Positions 7,239 to 16,299 of a stretch of DNA of 37,100 nt are shown piece after piece (the first letter of the stretch is position 1; the number at the start of each line of letters is the position of its first letter). The DNA is from an uncultured bacterium. Lineage in GTDB: Bacteria > Verrucomicrobiota > Verrucomicrobiia > CAIQCK01. Under the pieces are notes generated by a model. The model was not told the origin of the DNA, ran no database searches, and worked only from the letters and a program-made list of their open reading frames with translations. The translations under genes were made by a program, and so were the position numbers. The stretch covers positions 1-37,100 of the forward strand of contig CAIQCK010000009.1 in NCBI GenBank assembly GCA_903870275.1. Direction: 5' to 3'.

Positions 7239-9488
7239 TCACGGCAACACGCGAAAGATGCGGCATGTGCGATTCGTGAAATCGAGCGTGAACGTCGTGT
7301 CGGCAGGGAAACATGGCCCCTTGCCAACCGTGGATTCACCTTGGCCAACCACAAGCAATTCCTGAAGCGCCGCCTTCTTCGGCAACCGGATCGTCCGCTG
7401 GCCCGCGTTCCATACCGTAATCGCCAGGTAGTTCTCGTTGGCAAAAATCGTGTCGCTCAACTCATCGTAAATATGAACACCGGCCTCCCTGGCATACTGC
7501 TGCAACGGTATCCACGGCAACGGCGGCACCGCCACGAACACATTCCGGCAATTCGGGGTTCGCTTCTCCGCCACCACGACCCGGTTGTCCGGGGTCCGGC
7601 CGGGGCACTCGTCGGCGCCGCCGGTCACATGAAACAGGGGCGAAACCTCGGCGCCATCATACGCAATCGACTTGCCGCCCACTTTGACGACGACGCGCGA
7701 CTTCGGAAGCGCCGAATCCATCTGGATCTTCATCCCCAACAACGATGATATGTTGTCAACGGACAACCCCTCCTTGATCAGGCCGGGAGCGTAGACCCAC
7801 ACCAGCAGGCGGTTGTCCGTCATGCACCGGTCGCGAATGAAGCACCGCTGATCTTCCGAAAGGACAAACGCATTCAGAAACACGATCATGCGATAGGGCG
7901 ACAAATCGAGATCCTTCAAGTCGTCGAGCAGGTAGAAGTCGTGCGGCGCGCCGATGTTTCCGACCGCGCCCATCTGGGCTGCAATCCAGGCGAACTTGCC
8001 GCCCCTCTGCGCGACACCGTAAGGCAGGTAACGAAACGAGTTTTCGTCCAGGACCACCGCGACCTGCGCCACCGATTTGCGCGAAAGGTGGATGCTCTCA
8101 TCCCCGACACGTTGCGCTTCAGCGAATAATCGCAGAAACGCCTCGTCATCATACCAACCGCCCCACAGATCGAACCACCAGTTGGCCCAGCCGTGCACCA
8201 GGTTCTTGGCGAAGACTTTCTTCAAATCCCGCAGGCTGTCCGCGATGGTCGGCGGCCCAAACCACCGGGCTTCGTTGTAACAGCCCTGCGGGTCGATGTC
8301 GGGCCGCGTCTTGGAAATCCACTGGCACAACGACGTATGCGTGTCGATCTCGCTATAAAACAATTTGCCGGCTTTCAAGACCGAATCGGTTTCGGTCGCG
8401 CTGGTGGCGCCCGCCGTGGTGACGAAATCGATGTCCTTGGAGTCGAGAAGTCGTCGCAGGGCCAAGTGGCCCGTATCGGGCCAGAGCCGCGTGTACCCGT
8501 AGAACGTGCCGGTGATCATGCGCCCGCCGGATGCCTCCTTGACGGCCTTGCACAGGGCTAATATCGACTCCACGATTTGGTCGGAATGAAACTGGCGATA
8601 GTCGATGACGAGCTGCGATTTCTGCGGATCCAAAAAATGGCCGCAGTCGCCCGCGGAACGTTGGGCCGCCGGTGGAATGGATATCGCTTCGAGGCTCTTG
8701 CCAAACAGGCGTTGGACGGTCTTTTCGTCCTTCCCGTAGCGCTCGAAAAGCCACTCGCGAAATCGCTTCTGGGCGCAAACCGTCTCATCGCATCCCCTGG
8801 CAGCCTCCTCGGTGTCCCCAACTGTCAGCATGTAGCCAAAAACATGCCCGCCAAATTTCGACGACGACACAAACCGGACGATGTTCTTCAGCGCGACCGC
8901 CGTGTCATTGCGCCAGCGCACGGACGAGAATGACTGGCGCAGTCCCTGACTTCCCGGTTTTCCGCCACCGTCGGTTTCCTTGGGATGCAACAGGTCCCAC
9001 CACGCCGGGCTATCGCAGAATATGCGCAGCAAAACGATGGCCTGGGGATCCGCGTCCAGGACTTCCTGGAGGCTTTTCTCGATAACCGAGTAGTCGATGA
9101 TGTCCTGTCCCCTCCAAAGTCCGCGGGTGTTCCACTTGACGGGTTTGTCTCCGCCGAGCCACTTGTCGGTCAGCGTCAGGATCACCACATACGTGTGAAC
9201 GCCATGGTCGGCCATGTTCTTGTAACGAAATGGCTGGGGATAGTAGGACGTGAATGCCATCGGAAACCGCGGCGCACCGTTGAAAAACAAGGTGGGCCTG
9301 CCCGTGCATGGTTTGATCTCGCAAGAGACTTTGCCCGCAGCCGATTCCTCCGCCATGCTCGTGGCGGACGACGTCACAAGCAAAGCCAGCGGCATGAGGC
9401 AACAGAGGATGCGGGAAATTCCCGCGGCGAAAACCACGCGCCGTCCAAAGGCCGGATTGAACCAGGTCCGTGTCTCAGCAGATGCCAT
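7239..9488 (-). CDS. GH42-like glycoside hydrolase, exported
   Basis: This 749-residue protein has an N-terminal membrane or signal segment (ISRILCCLMPLALLVTSSATSMA), so it is probably periplasmic or surface exposed. Residues 60-450 look like a TIM-barrel with beta-galactosidase-type landmarks: ILTLTDKWLGGDKPVKWNTR, the strand GYMLTVGDTEEA near residue 221, KLFYSEIDTHTS near 380 (a Glu in the position of a retaining nucleophile), and WANWWFDLWGGWYDDE near 441. Residues 500-620 resemble the GH42 trimerisation domain (LLDDLKDLDLSPYRMIVFLNAF). A small beta domain follows. The usual GH42 acid/base Asn-Glu pair is not obvious. The start at 9488 is chosen for its GGAGAA site and because the longer form would overlap the upstream gene. 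The gene lies 35 bases after the STT3-like gene, so co-transcription is likely. The substrate is unknown. Confidence 0.7.
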   Translation of the reverse strand: MASAETRTWFNPAFGRRVVFAAGISRILCCLMPLALLVTSSATSMAEESAAGKVSCEIKPCTGRPTLFFNGAPRFPMAFTSYYPQPFRYKNMADHGVHTYVVILTLTDKWLGGDKPVKWNTRGLWRGQDIIDYSVIEKSLQEVLDADPQAIVLLRIFCDSPAWWDLLHPKETDGGGKPGSQGLRQSFSSVRWRNDTAVALKNIVRFVSSSKFGGHVFGYMLTVGDTEEAARGCDETVCAQKRFREWLFERYGKDEKTVQRLFGKSLEAISIPPAAQRSAGDCGHFLDPQKSQLVIDYRQFHSDQIVESILALCKAVKEASGGRMITGTFYGYTRLWPDTGHLALRRLLDSKDIDFVTTAGATSATETDSVLKAGKLFYSEIDTHTSLCQWISKTRPDIDPQGCYNEARWFGPPTIADSLRDLKKVFAKNLVHGWANWWFDLWGGWYDDEAFLRLFAEAQRVGDESIHLSRKSVAQVAVVLDENSFRYLPYGVAQRGGKFAWIAAQMGAVGNIGAPHDFYLLDDLKDLDLSPYRMIVFLNAFVLSEDQRCFIRDRCMTDNRLLVWVYAPGLIKEGLSVDNISSLLGMKIQMDSALPKSRVVVKVGGKSIAYDGAEVSPLFHVTGGADECPGRTPDNRVVVAEKRTPNCRNVFVAVPPLPWIPLQQYAREAGVHIYDELSDTIFANENYLAITVWNAGQRTIRLPKKAALQELLVVGQGESTVGKGPCFPADTTFTLDFTNRTCRIFRVLP

Positions 9489-9523
9489 GGCAGCGTTCTC
9501 CAATTTGAACTTCAGCGAGGCCG

Positions 9524-11647
9524 CTATTTTTTCGGCTGCAACCGCAGCCGGTCGGTGCTGTAGTTCGCGCGGTCCCACGTCGGATAATACGCGGTGGCCA
9601 GCGGCGTTGGCGCAATCGGCGGCGCGTTCTCGCCCGCCGCCAGCACGCGGTAAAGCCGGTAAAGCGGCCCGGTAAAAACCAGCTGAAACCGCGACAGTTT
9701 ATTCGGTTCGAAATGCAGCCGGTAGGCGGCGACGTTGGGCGAAATGACCGGATGATTGCTGTCGTAACGCGCGTGGCCCGGCTCCACCTCCGTCAGCGTT
9801 CCGATGTCCAGCACCAGATAACGCGCGCCGTGCCGCTGGCAATACGCCGCCAACGCCTCCTCCGGCCCAAACAGCGCGTTGTCGAACGCCAGCAGCGCCG
9901 TGCGATTGCCCGCGTCCAGCATGTCCGTCCGCAACAACACCGGCCGGCCCGTGTCTGCCGCCAGCGAGCCGCCGAGTTGTGGCGAGGCGGCCAGCGGCGC
10001 GTCCGGCTCCGTGCGATAGCGGATCTGTTTGACCAGCGCCAGCAAATGACTCCGGTTTGGGAACTCGTTCTTGCCGCTGTAAACGCTCAGCCCGCCCAGA
10101 TTCGCCGCCAGCGCCGCCGCCAGCAACAGTGCCGCGAAAAATCGCGGCCGGTTCCCCAGCCGCCACACCGGCGGATAGCGGCCGACGTTCAGGGCAAAAT
10201 CCACCAGCGATCCCGCCATCACCGCCGCGGCCCACGCAAACCAGCCGTCCAGCCGCGCCGCCATCAGCCACAGCATGACGAGCAGGGCCGTCAGCGTCAC
10301 CAGCAACGCGCGCTCGAAAGACAACGTCACCCGCGCGCCGCTGGCAATGGCGATGGCCCCGACCATGTGCCGCGCCTGAATAAATGGCAGCGCGATGGCC
10401 AGCGGCGCCAGCACGATCAATCCGGCCGCCGACAGCCACCAAACCGACGCCGCCGGACATTGCGCCGCGCAGGACCACAACAATCGCACGCGCTCGTCCA
10501 GCACGTGCGGCAACAGCGGCATCTGGCCGAAACACGCCAGTTTGGCCGCCGCCAGCCGGACCAGCAGCGCAAAGTCCGCCAGGTGCGACCCGTGCCACCA
10601 CTCCACCGCCAGCGTCGTCACCGCCAGCACGGCGAACGAAACGGCATACAGCGTCACGGAGATCATCCTCCGCCGCCAGCGAAACTGGCGCGGCATCAAC
10701 CCCGCCATCGAGTCCGTCACCCGCCACCGGTCCGGCAACGGAAGCCGCGTCACCCGCAACAATCCTCCCAGCAAGACCCACGCCGCGCCAAAAACCACCG
10801 GCCACGACCACGCCACATCCCGGGCTTGCAGCGCCGGCACCGTCAACCCCGCCCCCGCCGTTGCCAGCGCCAGCAGCGCCACCGGCGCGTAAAGCGACCG
10901 GCCTTGAATCGTCCGCGCCGTCGCCCCTGGTTTCAACTCCGTCACCAGATCGAACGACAAGTGATGGAAATCAATCGCCGCCGCCGCCGCCATCATCAGA
11001 AACAAGAACCATGTTGCGCCGGGCCAGATCGTCAGCGCCCACCAGCAACAACCGGCCGCCAGCACCGCCCGCCACAGTTGCCGGCCGCTCACGGCCGTCA
11101 CCGCAAAATGCGCCGTCAGAAACAACCACGGCAATCCGACGTCCTCCACCGCCAGCCGCGGCCCGGCCGTCGCGTGCAATCCGCCGAACGCGCTCGCCCA
11201 CAAACACGCGCTCGCCAGTCCCGCCAGTCGGCTCTTCCACACCTGCCGCGACAGCGCGTAAACCGGCCACACTGCCAGCGCCGTCAGCGCGCTCCACCAC
11301 CACACCAGAAAGACGTGGAACGGCATCGCGCCGATGTTCGCCACCACCTCCCGGTAAACGACCGCGGCCAGTTTCTCGGCCACCCAACTGTCCGCCGCGC
11401 GCGTGTCCGAACCTTCCGGCCAGCCGAGCGCCCTGTCCTGCGCCGGCAACGCCATGCCGGCGGCGAGCATCTTCGCGTAGCGGTAGCGCACCGCGTCCTG
11501 GCCCCAGAATGTCGCCGTGTCGTCCGCGCGGCTGAACTCCGCGTGGTCCAGCACGCGCGCCGCCTTGAACCACGTCGCGCCGGCCCAAAGCGCCAGCAGC
11601 GCCAGCAGGACCAGGCACCGGCGAAGATTCTCAGAAAAGGGCGTCAC
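9524..11647 (-). CDS. STT3-like multi-pass membrane protein (GT-C fold glycosyltransferase-like)
   Basis: This 707-residue protein has roughly a dozen hydrophobic segments and starts at a GTG directly before the first (VLLALLALWAGATWF). The first outer loop reads GQDAVRYRYAKML (from residue 50) and then GWPEGSD near 80. This follows the oligosaccharyltransferase STT3/PglB/AglB layout, where an Asp-containing motif precedes a YxYH-like helix and a PEG sequence. EDVGLPWLF near 168 fits the second acidic motif. At the C-terminus, SPQLGGSL (about 557), the next 50 residues and GARYLVLDIG (about 610) follow the pattern of the STT3 tail. The WWDYG acceptor-binding motif is not present. The protein probably handles a lipid-linked sugar or is a divergent relative. 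It is first in a minus-strand set with the GH42-like gene. Confidence 0.65.
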   Translation of the reverse strand: MTPFSENLRRCLVLLALLALWAGATWFKAARVLDHAEFSRADDTATFWGQDAVRYRYAKMLAAGMALPAQDRALGWPEGSDTRAADSWVAEKLAAVVYREVVANIGAMPFHVFLVWWWSALTALAVWPVYALSRQVWKSRLAGLASACLWASAFGGLHATAGPRLAVEDVGLPWLFLTAHFAVTAVSGRQLWRAVLAAGCCWWALTIWPGATWFLFLMMAAAAAIDFHHLSFDLVTELKPGATARTIQGRSLYAPVALLALATAGAGLTVPALQARDVAWSWPVVFGAAWVLLGGLLRVTRLPLPDRWRVTDSMAGLMPRQFRWRRRMISVTLYAVSFAVLAVTTLAVEWWHGSHLADFALLVRLAAAKLACFGQMPLLPHVLDERVRLLWSCAAQCPAASVWWLSAAGLIVLAPLAIALPFIQARHMVGAIAIASGARVTLSFERALLVTLTALLVMLWLMAARLDGWFAWAAAVMAGSLVDFALNVGRYPPVWRLGNRPRFFAALLLAAALAANLGGLSVYSGKNEFPNRSHLLALVKQIRYRTEPDAPLAASPQLGGSLAADTGRPVLLRTDMLDAGNRTALLAFDNALFGPEEALAAYCQRHGARYLVLDIGTLTEVEPGHARYDSNHPVISPNVAAYRLHFEPNKLSRFQLVFTGPLYRLYRVLAAGENAPPIAPTPLATAYYPTWDRANYSTDRLRLQPKK

Positions 11648-11763
11648 AAACGACAGGCTTAACCCGACTCCCCTTCCGATTCAATCTGCAAAATCACCAG
11701 CGGACTCTGCCGCCAGCGGCTTGACTTCGCGACGCCAAATCCTACCATGCCGTCCTTAAAACC

Positions 11764-13761
11764 ATGACTATACCGACTGACATCCTTTCTCGTGCGGCGA
11801 CCCAGGCCCGCGGCCTGGCCATGGACGCGGTTCACGCCTGCAACTCCGGCCACCTCGGCCTGCCGTTGGGCTGCGCTGAAATCGGCGCGGCCCTTTACGG
11901 CTTCGCGCTGCGGCACGACCCCGACCAGCCGAAGTGGCTCAACCGCGACCGCTTCGTGCTCTCCGCCGGCCATGGCAGCATGTTCCTCTACACGTGGCTG
12001 CATCTTTCCGGCTATCCGAAGATGACGCTGGAGGAAGTCAAAAAATTCCGCCAGCTCGGCAGCCAGACGCCGGGCCATCCGGAATCGTTTGAAACCGCGG
12101 GCGTCGAGGCCACCACCGGCCCGCTCGGCCAGGGCGTCGCCAACGCGGTCGGCTACGCCGTTTCGGGCAAGATGGCCGCGGCGCGCTTCAACACGCCGCA
12201 GCATGTCATTTTCGACCATCACATCATCTGTCTCGCGGGCGACGGCTGCATGCAGGAGGGTGTTTCGTCGGAGGCGTCGGCGTTCGCTGCCCATTTCGGA
12301 CTCGACAACCTGATCCTCATCTACGACTCGAACGAGGTCACGCTGGATGCGATGGCCAAGGCGACGCAGAGCGAGGACACGGCGAAGCGTTACGAGGCTT
12401 ACGGTTGGGACGTGCAGACGATTGTCGGCCACGACATGGAGGCGTTTGTCTCGGCGTTGAAACGGGCCAAGGCGGCGAAGAGCGGCAAGCCGCAACTGAT
12501 TATCGCCAAGACAGTGATCGGCAAGGGCATCGCCGAGGTCGAGGGCACCAGCAAGGCGCACGGCGAAGGCGGCGCAAAGTTTATTGATACCGCCCGCGCG
12601 GCGCTGGGGCTGCCGGCCGAGCACTTCTACGTCTCCAACGATGTCCGCGCCTACTTCGCGCAGCACAAGAAGAAGCTGGCTGCGGATTACGAGAAATGGA
12701 ATGCCAACTACCAGGCATGGCGTGTTGCGAACCCCGCCCAGGCGAAACTGCTCGACAGCGGCTTGAACAAGGAAGTGCCCGCCGGTTTGCTAGGCAAAAT
12801 TCCGCCGTTCCCGGCCGACGCGAAGATCGCGACGCGCAAGGCGGGCAGCGACGTGCTCCAACCGCTGGCGGAGGCGCTGCCGCTTCTGATCAGCGGCAGC
12901 GCCGACTTGCACGGCTCGACGCTCAACTACATCGCCGCCAGCAGGGATTTCACGCGCGACAATCCCGCCGGCCGCAACATCCGCTTCGGCATCCGCGAGC
13001 ACGCGATGGCCGCCATGCTCAACGGCTTTGCCTACGACGGCATCTTCCGGCCGTCCGGCGCGACGTTCCTCGTGTTCGCCGATTACGCGCGGCCGTCGAT
13101 CCGGATCGCGTCGCTCGCGTCGCTGCCGGTGATCTACATTTTCACGCACGACTCCATTGGCGTCGGCGAGGACGGCCCGACCCACCAGCCGGTGGAAACG
13201 GTCAGCGGCCTGCGCGTGATGCCGAACCTCGACGTGATCCGCCCGGCCGATCCGGAGGAAACCGCCGGCGCGTTTGTCGCCGCGCTGGAGCGCACGAACG
13301 GCCCGACGCTGCTCTGCCTCACGCGGCAGGCGGTGCCGATGCTCAACCAGATTCCCGTCCCGCAGCGCCGCGAGGGCGTGTTGCGCGGCGGCTACATCGC
13401 GCTCAAGGAAAAATCCAAACTCGATTTGATCCTGCTCTCCTGCGGCAGCGAGCTGCAACTCGCGCTCGAAGCCGCCAAACAACTTGGCGACGGCGTGCGC
13501 GTCGTGTCGCTGCCGTGTTTCGACCGGTTTGAGCGACAGCCCGCGGCCTACCGTGAGGAAGTGCTTCCCTCAAGCTGCCGCCGCCGCGTGGCAATCGAGG
13601 CGGGTGTGCCCGACCTCTGGTATCGTTACACCGGTCTCGACGGAAAGGTCGTCGGCCTGAACCGCTTCGGTCTCAGCGCGCCGGGCGGCACGGTGATGAA
13701 GACGCTGGGCATCACCGCGGAGAGCGTCGTCAAGGCGGCGCAGAGTCTGCCGCCCGCGTGA
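11764..13761 (+). CDS. tkt: Transketolase
   Basis: This thiamine diphosphate enzyme of the pentose phosphate pathway moves two-carbon ketol units between sugar phosphates, in the cytoplasm. The 665 residues are full length. The N-terminal part has [20 protein letters not shown], ending in the ThDP/Mg motif GDGCMQEG (G159-D160) and then DSNEV. The middle domain carries [12 protein letters not shown] and the catalytic-Glu stretch [12 protein letters not shown] (about 405-416), followed by [17 protein letters not shown]. The C-terminal domain starts near residue 535. In the first motif GHPG is GHLG here, a Leu at a usually conserved Pro. No strong ribosome-binding site is visible before the ATG. 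The gene is divergent from the STT3-like gene (116 bases between). Confidence 0.95.
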   Translation: MTIPTDILSRAATQARGLAMDAVHACNSGHLGLPLGCAEIGAALYGFALRHDPDQPKWLNRDRFVLSAGHGSMFLYTWLHLSGYPKMTLEEVKKFRQLGSQTPGHPESFETAGVEATTGPLGQGVANAVGYAVSGKMAAARFNTPQHVIFDHHIICLAGDGCMQEGVSSEASAFAAHFGLDNLILIYDSNEVTLDAMAKATQSEDTAKRYEAYGWDVQTIVGHDMEAFVSALKRAKAAKSGKPQLIIAKTVIGKGIAEVEGTSKAHGEGGAKFIDTARAALGLPAEHFYVSNDVRAYFAQHKKKLAADYEKWNANYQAWRVANPAQAKLLDSGLNKEVPAGLLGKIPPFPADAKIATRKAGSDVLQPLAEALPLLISGSADLHGSTLNYIAASRDFTRDNPAGRNIRFGIREHAMAAMLNGFAYDGIFRPSGATFLVFADYARPSIRIASLASLPVIYIFTHDSIGVGEDGPTHQPVETVSGLRVMPNLDVIRPADPEETAGAFVAALERTNGPTLLCLTRQAVPMLNQIPVPQRREGVLRGGYIALKEKSKLDLILLSCGSELQLALEAAKQLGDGVRVVSLPCFDRFERQPAAYREEVLPSSCRRRVAIEAGVPDLWYRYTGLDGKVVGLNRFGLSAPGGTVMKTLGITAESVVKAAQSLPPA

Positions 13762-13781
13762 GTTGAACTGGATTTACGGCC

Positions 13782-14282
13782 ATGCAAAACGAAAAAGAAC
13801 TGATCGCTGCGGCGCGCCGGAAGGCGCTCACACTTTGCGAAGGCAGACTCGTGCCGCATCATTCATGCGGCGTCTGCATGGCCGAGACGTTCAACCTGCC
13901 GAGCGCGCCCTACCAGGCGTTGCGGCGCGGCGGCGTCACCGGCGACGGCGAGTGCGGCGCGATCAAGGGCGGCGAGCTGGTCATCGGTCAGTATTTCGGC
14001 GACCCGAATCCGGCCGGGCCGGTGTCGCCGAAGTTTCGATCGGCGATGGCGTATTTCCGCGCGCAGTGGGAGAAGCGCGCGCCACTCGGACCCGGCGGCC
14101 GGCGCCGGCCCGACGGGACGCTGGACATCATCTGCAATCACCTCACCGGCCCGCAGGGAGATTTCGCCGGCGAGAACCGCCAGAAGTTCTGCGTGGAGCT
14201 GGTGGGGACGATGGCGGAGATTCTCGCCGAGACGCTGCTGAAATTCGGCGCGACGTTCGAGATCAAACCGGTTGGAAAGTAA
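13782..14282 (+). CDS. Cysteine-rich protein, possibly C_GCAxxG_C_C-like redox family
   Basis: This 166-residue cytoplasmic protein lies 20 bases after the transketolase stop, so it is probably co-transcribed. It has six cysteines: Cys19 (TLCEGR), Cys29 and Cys32 (HSCGVCMAE), Cys58 (GECGAIKGGELVIG), Cys117 (IICNH) and Cys136 (KFCVEL). The segment GDGECGAIKGGELVIGQYFGD resembles the C_GCAxxG_C_C family of putative redox-active proteins, where CGA is followed by a small-residue helix. The resemblance is moderate, and the order of cysteines is not a clean match. A metal-binding or redox role is inferred only from the cysteines. The start codon has a weak purine stretch before it. Confidence 0.7.
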   Translation: MQNEKELIAAARRKALTLCEGRLVPHHSCGVCMAETFNLPSAPYQALRRGGVTGDGECGAIKGGELVIGQYFGDPNPAGPVSPKFRSAMAYFRAQWEKRAPLGPGGRRRPDGTLDIICNHLTGPQGDFAGENRQKFCVELVGTMAEILAETLLKFGATFEIKPVGK

Positions 14283-14309
14283 GCGGCGCGATTCCGCAGC
14301 TTTTCTTAT

Positions 14310-14379
14310 CCACGGATTGCACGGATTGCACGGATTTTCACGGCGAAGGGACATTCCGTGCAATTCGTGCAATCCGTGG
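14310..14379. repeat. Inverted repeat between convergent genes (CCACGGATTGCACGG type)
   Basis: The arms at 14310-14334 and 14355-14379 are 25 bases each and complementary at 24 positions, with a 20-base spacer. Inside each arm the unit CGGATTGCA/CACGGATTG is itself repeated. It lies between the convergent ends of the cysteine-rich protein and the fumarase beta gene, so it may end transcription from both sides, but there is no T-run on either flank. The sequence is of a kind I remember as a dispersed repeat in Verrucomicrobiota genomes. Confidence 0.85.
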
Positions 14380-14391
14380 ATTCCATTCGCG

Positions 14392-14955
14392 CTACAACAG
14401 CTTGGCCAGTTTTTCCTTCGAGCTGGCGAACACGTCTTTGTGCAGGCTGCCGCCGTGGCTGTCCATCGTGACCACGCAGGGGAATTTTTCCACTTCCAGT
14501 TCCCACACCGCCTCGGGGCTGCCGAACTCCTCCAACATGCAGACGCCGCGCACTTTCTTGATGCACTCGGCCAGCACCTGCGCCGCGCCGCCGACAGCGT
14601 GGAGATACACGCAGCCGAACTCCTTGCAGCCCGCCAGCGTCTTGTCGCCCATGCCGCCTTTGCCGATGACGGCCCGCAGGCCGAGCTTCTGGATGACCCC
14701 GGCCTGATACGGTTCCTCGCGCGTGCTGGTGGTCGGGCCGGCGGCTTTGCAGACCCACTGGCCGTCTTCCTTCACCATCACCGGCCCGCAGTGGTAAAGG
14801 ACGCCGCCGCGCATGTCCACCGGCAGCGAGCCGCCGTCGTGGAGGAACTTGTGGACCGCGTCGCGGCCGGTATGGACGACGCCGGTGATCTCCACGAGGT
14901 CGCCGACATGGAGCGAACGGATGACGTCTTCGGAGATGGGCGTTTTGAGTTCCAT
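14392..14955 (-). CDS. Fumarate hydratase, class I (Fe-S), beta subunit
   Basis: This is the C-terminal half of the two-subunit, iron-sulfur class I fumarase, which interconverts fumarate and malate in the citric acid cycle (the tartrate dehydratase beta subunit is the close alternative). The 187 residues are the usual size. The family motifs are visible: LHVGDLVEITGVVHTGRDAVHK near the start, HCGPVMV, AAGPTTSTREEPY and GKGGMGDKT in the middle, and YLHAVGGAAQV with VTMDSHGGSLH near the end. It follows the alpha subunit gene on the same strand, with about 100 bases of repeat between them. Pairing with the alpha gene makes fumarase more likely than tartrate dehydratase, though the substrate is not proved by sequence alone. 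Confidence 0.92.
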   Translation of the reverse strand: MELKTPISEDVIRSLHVGDLVEITGVVHTGRDAVHKFLHDGGSLPVDMRGGVLYHCGPVMVKEDGQWVCKAAGPTTSTREEPYQAGVIQKLGLRAVIGKGGMGDKTLAGCKEFGCVYLHAVGGAAQVLAECIKKVRGVCMLEEFGSPEAVWELEVEKFPCVVTMDSHGGSLHKDVFASSKEKLAKLL

Positions 14956-14980
14956 GGTCTTACACGCAGCGAACGAAATT

Positions 14981-15047
14981 CACCGCAGAGACGCAGAGAG
15001 CGCAGAGTTTGTTTGTTTCTCTTTGCGTACTCTGCGTCTCTGCGGTG
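14981..15047. repeat. Inverted repeat inside the fumarase operon (CGCAGAGACGCAGAG type)
   Basis: The arms CACCGCAGAGACGCAGAG (14981-14998) and its exact reverse complement at 15030-15047 are 18 bases each with a 31-base loop. The element fills the gap between the fumarase alpha and beta genes. A transcript through it would form a strong hairpin. A T-rich run (ATTATTTTT) lies to the right but would act on plus-strand transcripts, not on the operon. Related GCAGAG-rich arms occur at 16064-16144. Confidence 0.85.
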
Positions 15048-15057
15048 CGATTATTTT

Positions 15058-15942
15058 TCAATAGAGCCATTTCTCAATCGTCCCGCCGTCGGCGCTCAGC
15101 ACGACGCCGCGCCGCCGGAAGGCCCAGCACATGTAACTGATGCTGACGAAATACGACGCCGGCAGGCGGTTGACGGCGCAAATCTTGCAGCCGAGCAGCG
15201 TCGTCTTGCCGCCGAAACCCATTGGGCCGATGCCGAGCTGGTTGGAGGTGGCGACGATCTCTTGCTCCAGCGCGTCGAGTTCCGGGTTCGGGTTGCGATC
15301 GTCGAGCGGGCGCAGGAACTGCTCCTTCGAGAACGCGTAGCTCGTGGCACGGTCGCCGCCGATGCAGACGCCGAGCACGCCGGGACCGCAGCCCTTGCCC
15401 TGCGCTTGCAACACCGCGTCGAGGATCACGCGGCGGCAGCCTTTCAGGTCGCGGTCGGCGCCGAGGCGCGAGTCGGGCAGCGAATACTGCGCGCCGACGT
15501 TCTCGCAGCCGCCGCCTTTCAGAATCAACCGCACGTCCACAGCGGTCGCGCCGCGCGTCTGGGTGAAATGAAACGTCGGCGTGCCGGGGCCGAGATTGGT
15601 GCCGCTGTTCTTGCCCGTCAGCGAGTCCACAGAATTCTGGCGCAGGAAACCCTTCTTCGTCGCCTCGGCCACGGCCTCGCGCGCGGCCTCCTCGAACACG
15701 AGCTGGTCGCCGCCGACGGGGACATGGACGTAGAAGAGGATCGAGCCGGTGTCCTGGCAGATCGGCTGGCTTTTCCTCGCCGCTATCTCGATATTGGCGT
15801 GGATGGTTTTCAGCGCGAACTCGGCCGTCGTACGCTTTTCCTCCGCTTGGAGCGACTCGGTGAGCACGCGATGGACGTCGTCGGGCATTTCCGCCGACGT
15901 GCGGCGGATGAGTTCAAGCAGGTTCTCTTTCAGGCCAGCCAT
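15058..15942 (-). CDS. Fumarate hydratase, class I (Fe-S), alpha subunit
   Basis: This catalytic N-terminal half of the two-subunit class I fumarase has 294 residues, the usual length. The cluster-binding landmark QPICQDTGS is near residue 62. GKNSGTNLGPGTPTFHF, KGGGCENVGAQYSLPDS, GKGCGPGVLGVCIGGDRA and GPMGFGGKTTLLGCKI follow in the order seen in the family. The Cys in PICQDTG, the one in GCGPG or GVCIGG, and the late Cys in LLGCKICAVN are candidates for the three cluster ligands. The ATG at 15942 is preferred over the in-frame TTG at 15951. No good ribosome-binding site is seen for either. It is first in a two-gene operon with the beta subunit and divergent from the GspF-like gene. Confidence 0.93.
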   Translation of the reverse strand: MAGLKENLLELIRRTSAEMPDDVHRVLTESLQAEEKRTTAEFALKTIHANIEIAARKSQPICQDTGSILFYVHVPVGGDQLVFEEAAREAVAEATKKGFLRQNSVDSLTGKNSGTNLGPGTPTFHFTQTRGATAVDVRLILKGGGCENVGAQYSLPDSRLGADRDLKGCRRVILDAVLQAQGKGCGPGVLGVCIGGDRATSYAFSKEQFLRPLDDRNPNPELDALEQEIVATSNQLGIGPMGFGGKTTLLGCKICAVNRLPASYFVSISYMCWAFRRRGVVLSADGGTIEKWLY

Positions 15943-16013
15943 GCGCGCCAATGTAGGTTGTGCCGCCGAAGTTTCAAGCGGAAGTTTTGAAAACGCCGCT
16001 GGAGGGCGAAGCG

Positions 16014-16163
16014 GGCATCCCGCCTGTCGGATTGGCGCGCAAGCCGTCCAGGATCTGAAAAACGGACTTCAACGCCGAGGCGCAGAGGAACGCGCAAAGG
16101 CTCTGCGTACCTCCGGCGATCTCTGCGCCTCGCCGTTGAAGTCCTCCGCCCACGCGGGATGCC
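16014..16163. repeat. Nested palindromic repeat upstream of the fumarase and pseudopilus operons
   Basis: The intergenic stretch 15943-16299 carries two nested inverted repeats. The outer arms are GGCATCCCGC (16014-16023) and GCGGGATGCC (16154-16163). The inner arms, 24 bases at 16064-16087 and 16121-16144, match at 23 of 24 positions and read GGACTTCAACGCCGAGGCGC and its complement. A further GCGCAAAGGCTCTGCG stretch sits in the loop. The remaining bases of the intergenic region hold no gene that I can support, and they must contain promoters for two divergent operons. Confidence 0.8.
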
Positions 16164-16299
16164 TTGCCCCGCCAGACATCCAGCCATTTTTCTGTCCTCC
16201 GCTTCCCTGACTTGATTTTTTTCAACTTTGATGGTGAGTTGCAGGTGGCGAAGTGACCTAATAGGACAGACGGAAAAATAGACAAACTGGAGAGTTGCC

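Noticed and set aside
9713..11662. Plus-strand open frame of 649 codons opposite the STT3-like gene
   Set aside because: The translation is a run of Arg, Gln, His and Pro without hydrophobic core, as expected for the antisense of a membrane protein gene.
14310..16144. Possible CRISPR array from the several palindromic repeats around the fumarase genes
   Set aside because: The repeats differ from each other, lack even spacing and unique spacers of similar size, and no cas gene is near.
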